Shown in pieces: positions 6,754 to 13,972 of a stretch of 14,042 nucleotides of DNA (within the stretch, counting starts at the first letter, position 1; the number at the start of each line of letters is the position of its first letter). Under the pieces are notes generated by a model. The model worked only from the letters and a program-made list of their open reading frames with translations. It was not told where the DNA came from and did no database searches. The DNA lies in contig JANXVV010000405.1 in NCBI GenBank assembly GCA_025351525.1, positions 1 through 14,042 of the forward strand, read 5' to 3'. The translations under genes were made by a program, and so were the position numbers. Source of the stretch: Humisphaera sp. (lineage in GTDB: Bacteria > Planctomycetota > Phycisphaerae > Tepidisphaerales > Tepidisphaeraceae).

Positions 6754-7995
6754 ATGCCGATAACCGGGTTGCTTGTGGCGTGTGCGATTGCCTTTGCAGG
6801 CATCATTCACGCCGAGCCTACTACTCTTCCCAAATCCCCTGAAGGTTCTTTTGAAGTGTACGATTGGGTGATCTTTGTCTGCGATCCCAATCAACCGCAA
6901 ACCAATGCCGGTGAAATGTTTCTTTCGACGCTGCCGGATTTTATCGGGGGACGGCGAATTGCCGCGCCGGTCGAGAAGAGCAATGAACCGGGACCGATCG
7001 GCATCATTCGATTTTCCGGCGGCTCCGGTACAGCGAAGGTCGATGTGCTGCTCGAAAACAAAGGGGGCAAATTTCTCGGGCACTGGCCCAAGGCCCAAAC
7101 CCGCACGACCGGTCTGCTCTGGCAAAATCTAAGCGTCGGTGAAAATCTGCCGGATGCCGCTGACCCGTTGGGCGCATCGAGTTGGTTGAACGAACTGCGC
7201 ACCCCGGCGGCACCCGCGCTGCTGCGCGAGAACAAGGGCGAAAAATTCCTGCTCTACGATGCCGAGCCGAAATATATCTTTCCGCTGCGAGTCCAGGCGG
7301 GAAGCGGGGATTTGAATTATCGGCTGACGAATAGCGACAAAGTTCCGTTGAGGGATTTGACGTTTTATCGGAGGCAGGAGGCGGGATGGTTCACGGCGGC
7401 GGTGAGAGAGCTGTCTCCGACGAAGACGGCTAAGCCGGCGAGCGGCCCGGCGTCGCGTCCGGCTACAACCCAGGCTTCCACTCAGCCGACCGGGTTTTCC
7501 GTGACGCTTGCCGCCACCGGGTTGACCGAGGCGTCGCAAGTGCTGGCTCCCTGGAAGCAGACGCTGACCGCCGCCGGGTTGCCGTCGACCGATTTCGATT
7601 TGATTCTGAAGATTCTCGAAAAGCATGCGCTGACTCCAAAGCGTCTGTCGGCGATCTATCGGCTCGATGCCGACCAACTCGATCAACTGCTGCCGTTGGA
7701 GATCGTTCCGTCCCCACGAAAAGTGGTGCGGGTGGGATTGGTGATCGTCCGCAACATCGATCCGGCGATCGCGTCGGAGATTGAAACGCTGGCCTCGCAA
7801 TTGGGAGATGCCAAATGGGATGTGCGGGAAGCGGCTCAGAAGCAACTGACGGAACTGGGCCTTGCCGCCAAACCCAAGCTTGAAGCGCTGCTGAAAAGTG
7901 CGAAGGATCCGGAGATCACCTATCGGATCGAACGGCTGTTGGAAAGCCTGAATCGCGCTCCCACCGTGCCGGAAAACCCGCAGGGGGATCGTTGA
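6754..7995 (+). CDS. Exported protein with C-terminal HEAT-like repeat
   Basis: A 413-aa protein with a signal peptide (MPITGLLVACAIAFAGIIHA, cleavage before EPTT). The N-terminal half (about 25-225) is a mixed domain I do not recognise, with FEVYDWVIFVCDPNQPQTN and GGRRIAAP. A Pro/Ala/Thr/Ser-rich linker (ASGPASRPATTQASTQPTG) spans about 229-247. The C-terminal part contains VVRVGLVIVRNIDPAI and, from about 340, a HEAT-like helical array (LASQLGDAKWDVREAAQKQL, then KLEALLKSAKDPEITYRIER). Such helices usually mediate protein-protein contacts. A longer frame from 6583 would add 57 residues translated from REP elements, so I start at 6754, where the signal peptide begins; the Shine-Dalgarno is poor. 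It is the last gene of the five-gene cluster. Exact function unknown. Confidence 0.85.
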   Translation: MPITGLLVACAIAFAGIIHAEPTTLPKSPEGSFEVYDWVIFVCDPNQPQTNAGEMFLSTLPDFIGGRRIAAPVEKSNEPGPIGIIRFSGGSGTAKVDVLLENKGGKFLGHWPKAQTRTTGLLWQNLSVGENLPDAADPLGASSWLNELRTPAAPALLRENKGEKFLLYDAEPKYIFPLRVQAGSGDLNYRLTNSDKVPLRDLTFYRRQEAGWFTAAVRELSPTKTAKPASGPASRPATTQASTQPTGFSVTLAATGLTEASQVLAPWKQTLTAAGLPSTDFDLILKILEKHALTPKRLSAIYRLDADQLDQLLPLEIVPSPRKVVRVGLVIVRNIDPAIASEIETLASQLGDAKWDVREAAQKQLTELGLAAKPKLEALLKSAKDPEITYRIERLLESLNRAPTVPENPQGDR

Positions 7996-8036
7996 TGATT
8001 CTGCGCTTTTCGTCAGTCCCGCGCTCGCATTCTTTG

Positions 8037-8102
8037 GCCGACTCGCTTGCGAGGTACGTCGGGCGGGATGCGTTCTTGGACGCGCTTCGCAAGCGAAGCG
8101 GC
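8037..8102. repeat. Diverged inverted repeat pair with CGCTTCGC hairpin
   Basis: The right arm (8083-8100) is the palindrome CGCTTCGC-AA-GCGAAGCG. The left arm (8037-8053, GCCGACTCGCTTGCGAG) resembles the reverse complement of the right arm plus GGC and contains its own CTCGC-TT-GCGAG hairpin. The arrangement matches an eroded inverted REP-like pair of a different family. It lies downstream of the five-gene cluster; no T-run follows directly, so it is not a clear terminator. Confidence 0.6.
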
Positions 8103-8110
8103 TAAATGAT

Positions 8111-8130
8111 GCAAAACGGATTTTGCTTTA
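8111..8130 (+). terminator. Candidate terminator of the five-gene cluster
   Basis: GCAAAA-CGGA-TTTTGC is a perfect 6-bp stem with a 4-base loop, followed by TTTA. The short T-run and low-GC stem make it weak, but it is the only terminator-like site between the 413-aa gene and the gene at 8209. The rest of 7996-8208 holds the repeat pair at 8037-8102 and no gene I can support. Confidence 0.35.
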
Positions 8131-8208
8131 ATCTCAGGGATCGCTTCGGTATTATCCCCTCGGGCAAACAGGCTTGATGATCTGAAGTTGATTGGATGGA
8201 CGGGCAAA

Positions 8209-8877
8209 ATGTCAGAACGTGGAATCATGTTTCTCGTGGTAGCCGCGCTGTTCGTCGGGGCGTTCTTGTTTCCATACGAGAATAACGACACCTCGTATAG
8301 CCGACCCACCAAACCGCCCCCCGGACAAAAGCAGTCCGCCAACCCCGCCGCTGAAACCGCCGGTCCTCATGCGGTCGACCTTCCGGGGGCCAATGCTGCA
8401 AACGGTTCGAATGGGGCGTCCGGTTCGCCGATGAGCCAGTCCGTTCATTCTCCCTCACCCCAAGAAACGGTGCGGCAAGTCGTCACCGCCCAGGGCCAGA
8501 GTCTTTCGCAGCGGGAGGGTTTTTCCGAGGGGCAATGGCTCGAAGGGACATGGGTGGAGGTGACGGATGATTCTCTCGCCCCGGTCGATCCGGCTTCGAT
8601 CACCTTTCACGTGGATGGATCATTCGCCGAGCATCTGCTGTTTTCTGACGGAGAACTCGGGTCGACAAAACTCGATCAGCCACGGGCGGATATCACCGGG
8701 AAATACCGGTTGGCGGGATTGACGCTCTCCGTCACGCGCACGGACCGTGCGGCGCGGGATGATCCGGCATTGGTGCGGCCTGTCCGCCACACTGCCTGCC
8801 CACTGACGGGGGAAAACGCGCGCGGGCTGCCGATCCGACTGTTCATCGATGGGAAAGTGCTTAAATATAAGGATTGA
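8209..8877 (+). CDS. Membrane-anchored hypothetical protein, possibly lipocalin-like
   Basis: A 222-aa protein. The N-terminus MSERGIMFLVVAALFVGAFL is a signal anchor or uncleaved signal peptide, followed by a low-complexity Pro/Asn/Ser/Ala stretch (about 25-100). The C-terminal part from about 107 (LEGTWVEVTDDSLAP) is beta-rich and has SITFHVDGSF and ITGKYRLAGLTLSVTRTD, a pattern like lipocalin-type DUF proteins (GTW ... itF..DG.f ... GtYrl..d.L). I therefore expect a small beta barrel on a tether outside the membrane; the ligand is unknown. A TTG at 8188 in the same frame would add 7 residues; ATG 8209 is preferred because the anchor follows it directly and GGACGGG lies upstream. It stands alone and converges on gyrA. 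Confidence 0.75.
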   Translation: MSERGIMFLVVAALFVGAFLFPYENNDTSYSRPTKPPPGQKQSANPAAETAGPHAVDLPGANAANGSNGASGSPMSQSVHSPSPQETVRQVVTAQGQSLSQREGFSEGQWLEGTWVEVTDDSLAPVDPASITFHVDGSFAEHLLFSDGELGSTKLDQPRADITGKYRLAGLTLSVTRTDRAARDDPALVRPVRHTACPLTGENARGLPIRLFIDGKVLKYKD

Positions 8878-8897
8878 GATGCGGGCCCCTCAATCCT

Positions 8898-8924
8898 GGC
8901 ATGGTCACCTGAGGTGACCATGCC
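8898..8924. terminator. Perfect 13-bp palindrome between convergent genes
   Basis: Two perfect complementary 13-base arms (GGCATGGTCACCT and AGGTGACCATGCC) flank a single central G. The site sits midway in the 73-base gap between the converging genes at 8209-8877 and 8951-11575, which suggests a bidirectional terminator. No T-run follows on either strand, so a protein-binding palindrome or a REP-like unit is also possible. Tandem GATGCC hexamers follow at about 8925-8936. Confidence 0.5.
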
Positions 8925-8950
8925 GATGCCGATGCCAATTCCACTACAAA

Positions 8951-11575
8951 TCACTCCGGCGCGATTTCAGGCGCGGGGGGGATGTCGATCACCTCGCCCA
9001 ACTGGGTTTTCACCGCTTCGTCGATATCGATCTTGGCCATGGCGACGAGTTTGTCGCCGTCGTCGACCTTGATGATCCGCACACCGGCGGCATTGCGGCC
9101 CGTCTCGCGAATCTCACCGATCCGCGTGCGAATCAGAATGCCTTTCTCGGTGATGAGCATCACTTCATCCGTGTCGGCCACCAGCTTCATGCCGACCACT
9201 TCACCGTTGCGTTCCGTGGCGTCGATGTTGATGACCCCGCGTGTGCCGCGACCTTTCACCGGGTATTCACCGAGCGGCGTGCGCTTGCCGTAACCGTTCA
9301 CGCAGGCGGTCAGCACTTTCAGGGAGGTGTTATCGCCGCCGGGAACGACGAGCATCGCCACCACCGCATCGCCCTCGCGCTTGAATCGCGCGCCGGTGAC
9401 GCCGCCGGCGGGGCGACCCATGGCTCGAACATCCATCTCTTCAAACCGGATCGCAAGCCCGCTCTTCGTGCCGAGAATGATGTGATCGCCGCCGGACGTC
9501 ACGGCCACATCGATCAGCTCATCGCCTTCTTCCAGACCGATCGCAATGATGCCGTTCGTGCGGATGTTGCCGTACGCCACCAGCGCCGTCTTCTTCACCG
9601 TGCCCTTGGCCGTGGCGAACAGCAGAAACTGCTCTTCCTTGTTGAAATCCTTGATCGCCAGAACATTGGCGACTTTTTCATTCGGTTGAAACGCCAGCAA
9701 ATTGGCGACCGCCCGGCCCTGGCTGGTGCGGCTCATTTCCGGGACGTCGTACACCCGCCGTTCATACACACGGCCTTGATTGGTGAAAAACAGCAGGAAA
9801 TCGTGCGTGTTGGCAACGAAAAGATGCTCGACGAAATCTCCCTCGCGCGACTCGGTGCCCTTGATGCCGCGCCCGCCGCGACCCTGCGCCTGATAGCTGG
9901 CGATGGGCAACCGCTTCACGTAACCGGCGTGGCTGACCGTGACCACCACTTCTTCCTTGGCGATCAGATCTTCCATGTTGACGTGCGACGCATCGCCGGT
10001 GATTTGCGTGCGCCGGTCGTCGCCGTACTTTTCCTTGATCTCGGTCAGATCGGTGCGGATGATTTCGATGACAGCCGAATCGTTCGCGAGAATGTATTCA
10101 TATCCTTCAATTTCGGTGGCGACCTGCGTGTATTCATTCACCAGCCGTTCGATTTCCAGGCCCACCAATTGAATCAACTGAAGCCGACCGATCGCCTCGG
10201 CCTGGGCCTGCGACAGGATGATCGGGTTCTCCGCCGCACGGGCCATCAGCCTGGCCGGGATCTGCGGCGCGAACGGATGATCGACCGCGATGCGGAAGGC
10301 TTTTTGCCGTAACCGTTGAATGGCCTCTTCGCGCGTCTTGCTCGAGCGGATCAACTTGATCACTTCATCGATATCGCAGACGGCGAAGATGAGGCCTTCG
10401 AGAATATGCCCGCGCTGCTGGGCCTTTCGCAACAGGAAACGTGTCCGCCGCGTGATGACCACTTTGCGGTGGTCGATGAAGTGCTGGATGATTTCCTTCA
10501 AACCCATCGTGCGCGGCTGGCGATTCACCAGCGCGATGTTGATCATGCTCACCGTGACCTGGCACGGCGTGTATTGATACAACTGATTGATGACGACATT
10601 CGGATCGCCGTCGCGCTTCAGATCGATCACGATGCGACACGCATGTTCGCGCCCGCTGTGATCGTTGATCGCACTGATGTCGTTGATCAATCCCTTCTTC
10701 ACCGCCTCCGCCACCGATTCGACGATCGACTTGCGGATGACGTTGTAGGGAATTTCCTCGATCACGACGATCTCTTTGCCCTCTTTGGCGCCTTTGACCT
10801 GTTCGGTTTTGATCTTGGCGCGGAGCATCAGCCTGCCGCGACCGGTCTTATAACCTTCGACGATTCCATCGCGGCCGCAGATCACGCCGGCAGTGGGGAA
10901 GTCCGGGCCCGGCACGATATTCAGCAGGTCGCTCAACTCGCATTGCGGATGATCCATCACGTAGACGATGGCATCGCAGATTTCGCGCAGGTTGTGCGGC
11001 AGCAGATTGCAGGCCATGCCGACGGCGATGCCGGTGGAACCGTTGACGAGGAGATTGGGGAATTTGCCGGGTAGAACGGTGGGTTCATCGAGACCTGGCC
11101 GCTCGTCGTAGTTGGGTTGGAAGTCAACGGTGTCGAGCTTCAAGTCGGCCAGCAGCTCCGCCGCCGGATGCGACATGCGGGCTTCGGTGTATCGCATGGC
11201 TGCCGGGGGATCGCCATCGGTGGACCCGAAATTTCCCTGCCCATCCAATAGCGGATATCGCAAACTCCAGTGCTGCGCCATGCGAACCAGGGCGGGATAG
11301 ATGACCGCGTCGCCGTGCGGGTGATAGTTGCCGCTGGTGTCGCCGGCGATCTTCGCGCATTTCAGGGGCTTGCGACCGGGCAACAGATTCAGGTCATTCA
11401 TCGCCACCAGAATGCGGCGTTGCGACGGCTTCAGCCCATCGCGTACATCGGGCAGAGCCCGATCCATGATCGTGCTCATGGCATACGTCAGATAAGAATC
11501 CTGAAGTTCCGTTTCGATCTGAAGATCTTCGATACGATCGGCGGGCGGCGATGCGGGGGGATCCAATTCGGCCAT
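8951..11575 (-). CDS. gyrA: DNA gyrase subunit A
   Basis: An 874-aa protein, essentially the length of E. coli GyrA (875). GyrA is the breakage-reunion subunit of the A2B2 gyrase, which introduces negative supercoils using ATP hydrolysed by GyrB. The winged-helix/tower part is clear: YAMSTIMDRALPDVRDGLKP near 31-50, NYHPHGD near 83-89, and catalytic Tyr129 in AAMRYTEARM, with the preceding DGQGNFGSTDGD. The GyrA box QGRGGRG at 564-570 starts the DNA-wrapping C-terminal beta-pinwheel and separates it from ParC. The quinolone positions equivalent to E. coli Ser83 and Asp87 are Ala90 and Pro94. The ATG at 11573-11575 has only a weak Shine-Dalgarno (GAG 8 bases upstream). gyrB is not adjacent, so subunit genes are separated or gyrB lies outside. 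The gene is transcribed alone, against all other genes here. Confidence 0.98.
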   Translation of the reverse strand: MAELDPPASPPADRIEDLQIETELQDSYLTYAMSTIMDRALPDVRDGLKPSQRRILVAMNDLNLLPGRKPLKCAKIAGDTSGNYHPHGDAVIYPALVRMAQHWSLRYPLLDGQGNFGSTDGDPPAAMRYTEARMSHPAAELLADLKLDTVDFQPNYDERPGLDEPTVLPGKFPNLLVNGSTGIAVGMACNLLPHNLREICDAIVYVMDHPQCELSDLLNIVPGPDFPTAGVICGRDGIVEGYKTGRGRLMLRAKIKTEQVKGAKEGKEIVVIEEIPYNVIRKSIVESVAEAVKKGLINDISAINDHSGREHACRIVIDLKRDGDPNVVINQLYQYTPCQVTVSMINIALVNRQPRTMGLKEIIQHFIDHRKVVITRRTRFLLRKAQQRGHILEGLIFAVCDIDEVIKLIRSSKTREEAIQRLRQKAFRIAVDHPFAPQIPARLMARAAENPIILSQAQAEAIGRLQLIQLVGLEIERLVNEYTQVATEIEGYEYILANDSAVIEIIRTDLTEIKEKYGDDRRTQITGDASHVNMEDLIAKEEVVVTVSHAGYVKRLPIASYQAQGRGGRGIKGTESREGDFVEHLFVANTHDFLLFFTNQGRVYERRVYDVPEMSRTSQGRAVANLLAFQPNEKVANVLAIKDFNKEEQFLLFATAKGTVKKTALVAYGNIRTNGIIAIGLEEGDELIDVAVTSGGDHIILGTKSGLAIRFEEMDVRAMGRPAGGVTGARFKREGDAVVAMLVVPGGDNTSLKVLTACVNGYGKRTPLGEYPVKGRGTRGVINIDATERNGEVVGMKLVADTDEVMLITEKGILIRTRIGEIRETGRNAAGVRIIKVDDGDKLVAMAKIDIDEAVKTQLGEVIDIPPAPEIAPE

Positions 11576-11830
11576 AGGTTTTGCTCGTTGTTCCGGAAAT
11601 CAATCACCCTGAAAAATCGCGTGAAACAGGACATTGAAGCACTCCGCCGGGTGATGCGGTGTGGCTGGATATTCTATCAGATTTCGCAGATGAAAGCGAT
11701 GCGCCGCGCCCGCCGAACCGCATCATCTTCGCAACAAATGTCGAGTTGAAACATGCACCAATTTCTCCCCTGTTTAGCGCAGGCTCGGAAGGGCCGGAAT
11801 CGGGCTCGTGAAACTTTTGGTAGCGTTGTC
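11576..11830. other. Upstream region of gyrA, no gene seen
   Basis: This part of the divergent gap should hold the gyrA promoter. On the minus strand TAGAAT at 11671-11676 (plus strand ATTCTA, within the AT-rich stretch GATATTCTATCAG) is a possible -10 box, but I find no convincing -35 element at the right spacing. Short open frames here on either strand overlap the repeat element and look non-coding. Confidence 0.35.
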
Positions 11831-12018
11831 GTAGCATGGGCATCCTGCCCATGGCCGTGGTATTCAACAGCTTTGACCGGTACTCCGGTCAATCCAGCAA
11901 GAGCGAAGCGATCTTTCCTTTTTAAGGGATAGAAGAGCGCTTCGCTTTGGCTTGAGTCGACCGGAGTACCGATCGACATCGCGGGGTACCGCGAACATGG
12001 GCAGGATGCCCATGCCAC
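11831..12018. repeat. Nested inverted-repeat element bounded by a family C REP pair
   Basis: Outer arms: C1 (11831-11853) is GTAG plus CATGGGC-ATCCT-GCCCATG, and C2 (11996-12018) is its reverse complement with GTGG, 22 of 23 bases complementary. Middle arms: GACCGGTACTCCGGTC (11875-11890) and its reverse complement with one mismatch (11959-11974), each itself palindromic. Inner arms: AGCGAAGCG (11902-11910) and CGCTTCGCT (11938-11946), around a CCTT-TTT-AAGG mini-hairpin. A further CGCGG/CCGCG palindrome lies at about 11980-11993. The order is symmetric, so the whole 188 bases can fold as one branched structure. It is MITE-like in form, but no coding capacity or target duplication was identified. 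It lies between divergent gyrA and the AsmA-like gene. Confidence 0.85.
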
Positions 12019-12201
12019 CTAATGCCGCCGAAAATGTCATGCGCCTGCCGTAATTAGCCCGCGGAATACGTCTCGACACCCCGCGCCCCGCAACCGATAA
12101 TGCATCGCGAACCGGTTATCGGCAGTGAAGGTTTCAGAACCCCCGCTCAGATTCCGATAGACAGTGAGTGCCGTAGATTCATTCGCGTGGAGTTTCTGCT
12201 C
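12019..12201 (+). other. Leader of the AsmA-like gene
   Basis: This stretch should contain the promoter and leader of the gene at 12202. I see no convincing -35/-10 pair. An in-frame ATG at 12100 exists but would add 34 residues (MHREPVIGSEGF and following) that place an unlikely hydrophilic extension before the membrane anchor. Confidence 0.3.
12189..12192 (+). promoter_or_regulatory. Ribosome binding site deciding the start at 12202
   Basis: GGAG, within GTGGAG, lies 9 bases before ATG 12202. It favours this start over the upstream in-frame ATG at 12100. Confidence 0.6.
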
Positions 12202-13887
12202 ATGGAAGACGAGTTATCCTTTCCCAACCCCGTCCTGCGCACCGACCTGCCGGTGAAAAAACCGTGGTGGCCCAGGGCGATGATCGCCCTCATCGCGGTC
12301 AGCCTGCTCGGCGCCATCTTTCTCCCGCAGATTCTCCATACCCGCGTCGGCAAGCGTCTCATGCGGGCCCGGCTTGAATCGCGCTACAACGCCGAGATCG
12401 CCATTCAGGATTTTTCCACCAGTTGGTTCGGTGGTACCTCCGCCGGGCAGGTGTGGTTCAAGACCGCTGACGGGCGCATCGTTGGATTCAATACATTCAC
12501 CAGCGATGCATCCCTGTGGGAACTCCTGCGTGGGAAATATCCGCTGGGCAATTGCGTCGTCGATGGCCTGGTCGTCGATTACGTGCTGGACTCCGGGGAT
12601 GATGCCCACCGGGACACGTTTGAAAAAATCACCGGCGCGCCGCCGCGCAGAGCCGAATCCCCACCGGCCGATCTTGCAGCGCTGTCCGGCAAAATCACTC
12701 TGACCAATGCGCAGCTCAATTTTTATCGCGGTAAAACCGATCCGAACACATTGAGCGCGATCTATCAGTTCGTGCGATTCGCCAACATCGGCGGCGAATT
12801 CAAGATCCCGGGACTCGATCAACCCTGGACATACAAACTGAGTGGCACCACCGGATTGACCGGCGAAGAGCGCGGGCAGACATTCGACTCCACCGGCACG
12901 ATTTGCCTCGGGGAAGCGGGCAAACTGGTGACTTCCAAAGTGTCGGTCGATGCAAATTTTATCGGCAAGGGTGTGCCGACGGATTTGCTGCCGGTGTTGT
13001 TGCCGTTGATCACCGCCGACGATTGCCGTGCGGGATTCGGGCCGACGTTCGATCGCTTGAATGTGATTTTGAAGGGAACGGGCGGCGTGCTGAAATTGCA
13101 GATTGTCGAAGCGGCCAGCTCGCGGTCGCAGGTACACCTTCAGCCGACGATCGATCTCAATTCTTTTCCCGCGTCGATCAAAATCGATTCGAAAGATCCC
13201 GGCGATAATCTGATCGCCGCCGGCTTCCCGGATGGGCCGGCACGCGCGGCGATGTCCGCCGTCAATCCGCTGGCGTTAAATGCCACCAGCGGCGGGGCGG
13301 TCGTGCTTCGCATCGAATCGCTCGACGTGCCGCTCGCCCGATTCTGGACCGAAGGCGCCGGCAAGGCCGAACTGGAACTGCACGACCTGAAACTTTCATC
13401 GCGAAAGAGTTCCACCGCTCTGGATTCCACCCGCAGTCTGATCGAGCAGTTGGCGGTGATCAGCGGCGATCTGAATCTCACTCCCGCGATGCAGGCCATG
13501 CCAATCCGCTTCTCGCTGAACAGCGGTTTGATCGCGCTCGAACCGGCGACCATGACGGTGGGTGATGCGCAGATCACTCTCAACGGTGGCAGCACCGTCG
13601 AGGGCCTGCTGCACATGACCGTGACCGTCTCCAGCCCGAAACTTTTGGCGAGCGCCGGTGTGCCGTTGAACATTCCGCTGGGTGGCACCGTGGAATCCCC
13701 CGCCCTCGATCTGGATGCCGCGATTCGCCTGCTGCCGGTGGAGGCCTCGCAGAAAATGAAGGACTGGACCCATCAGCAGGTCGTAGCGCTGCAGGCGCGG
13801 GACGCGGAAGATTCGCAGCGGGACAAGGATAAGAAAGTGAAGGATATGCTGAAGGCGTTCGTGCCGGAGAGTGCGCCGAAGCCATAG
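12202..13887 (+). CDS. AsmA-like membrane-anchored protein
   Basis: A 561-aa protein with a short cytoplasmic N-terminus and one transmembrane anchor near residues 25-44 (MIALIAVSLLGAIFLPQIL). It continues with an AsmA-type start: RLMRARLESRYNAEIAIQDF, TSWFGGTSAGQVWFKTADGR and SLWELLRGKYPL. The body is long and beta-rich, as in AsmA/TamB-like proteins, and near 490-510 it has the typical closing pattern LGGTVESPALDLD. A charged helical tail (QRDKDKKVKDMLKAF) follows. AsmA-like proteins of Gram-negative bacteria are thought to bridge the envelope and affect lipid transport or outer-membrane make-up; whether this one does so is inference. The gene is divergent from gyrA, followed by a plausible terminator, and so probably monocistronic. 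Anchor and family layout are clear; exact role is not. Confidence 0.85.
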   Translation: MEDELSFPNPVLRTDLPVKKPWWPRAMIALIAVSLLGAIFLPQILHTRVGKRLMRARLESRYNAEIAIQDFSTSWFGGTSAGQVWFKTADGRIVGFNTFTSDASLWELLRGKYPLGNCVVDGLVVDYVLDSGDDAHRDTFEKITGAPPRRAESPPADLAALSGKITLTNAQLNFYRGKTDPNTLSAIYQFVRFANIGGEFKIPGLDQPWTYKLSGTTGLTGEERGQTFDSTGTICLGEAGKLVTSKVSVDANFIGKGVPTDLLPVLLPLITADDCRAGFGPTFDRLNVILKGTGGVLKLQIVEAASSRSQVHLQPTIDLNSFPASIKIDSKDPGDNLIAAGFPDGPARAAMSAVNPLALNATSGGAVVLRIESLDVPLARFWTEGAGKAELELHDLKLSSRKSSTALDSTRSLIEQLAVISGDLNLTPAMQAMPIRFSLNSGLIALEPATMTVGDAQITLNGGSTVEGLLHMTVTVSSPKLLASAGVPLNIPLGGTVESPALDLDAAIRLLPVEASQKMKDWTHQQVVALQARDAEDSQRDKDKKVKDMLKAFVPESAPKP

Positions 13888-13902
13888 CATTTTTTTAGCG
13901 GC

Positions 13903-13926
13903 TGTGCCGAAGGCACGCGTTTTTTT
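13903..13926 (+). terminator. Intrinsic terminator after the AsmA-like gene
   Basis: GTGCC-GAA-GGCAC (13904-13916), extendable by a T-G wobble, is followed by GCG and a run of seven Ts (13920-13926). It starts 16 bases after the stop codon at 13885-13887 and is the most classical terminator in the window, although the 5-bp stem is short. Confidence 0.65.
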
Positions 13927-13972
13927 CCGTGACCTAGGAACGGGCTCGAAATAACTTCCGCATGAGGGTCGG

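Noticed and set aside
7129..7845. 238-aa minus-strand open frame
   Set aside because: It is antisense to the 413-aa HEAT-like gene, Arg/Gln-rich, and has no recognisable domain.
9482..11074. Two long plus-strand open frames (276 and 252 aa) across gyrA
   Set aside because: Both are antisense to the well-supported gyrA reading frame and are rich in His/Asp/Arg as expected for shadows of a high-GC gene.
8951..11575. ParC (topoisomerase IV subunit A) instead of GyrA
   Set aside because: An intact GyrA box (QGRGGRG) opens the C-terminal domain and the length matches GyrA, so GyrA is much more likely.
11604..12018. Minus-strand open frames of 87 and 113 aa upstream of gyrA
   Set aside because: Their sequence comes largely from the nested repeat element (for example MGRMPML, GMGILPMF), a known sign of REP translation. 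No protein-like features are present.
12100..12201. Upstream in-frame start for the AsmA-like protein
   Set aside because: It would add 34 residues without a good Shine-Dalgarno, whereas GGAG sits 9 bases before ATG 12202 and the transmembrane anchor follows that start at the usual distance.
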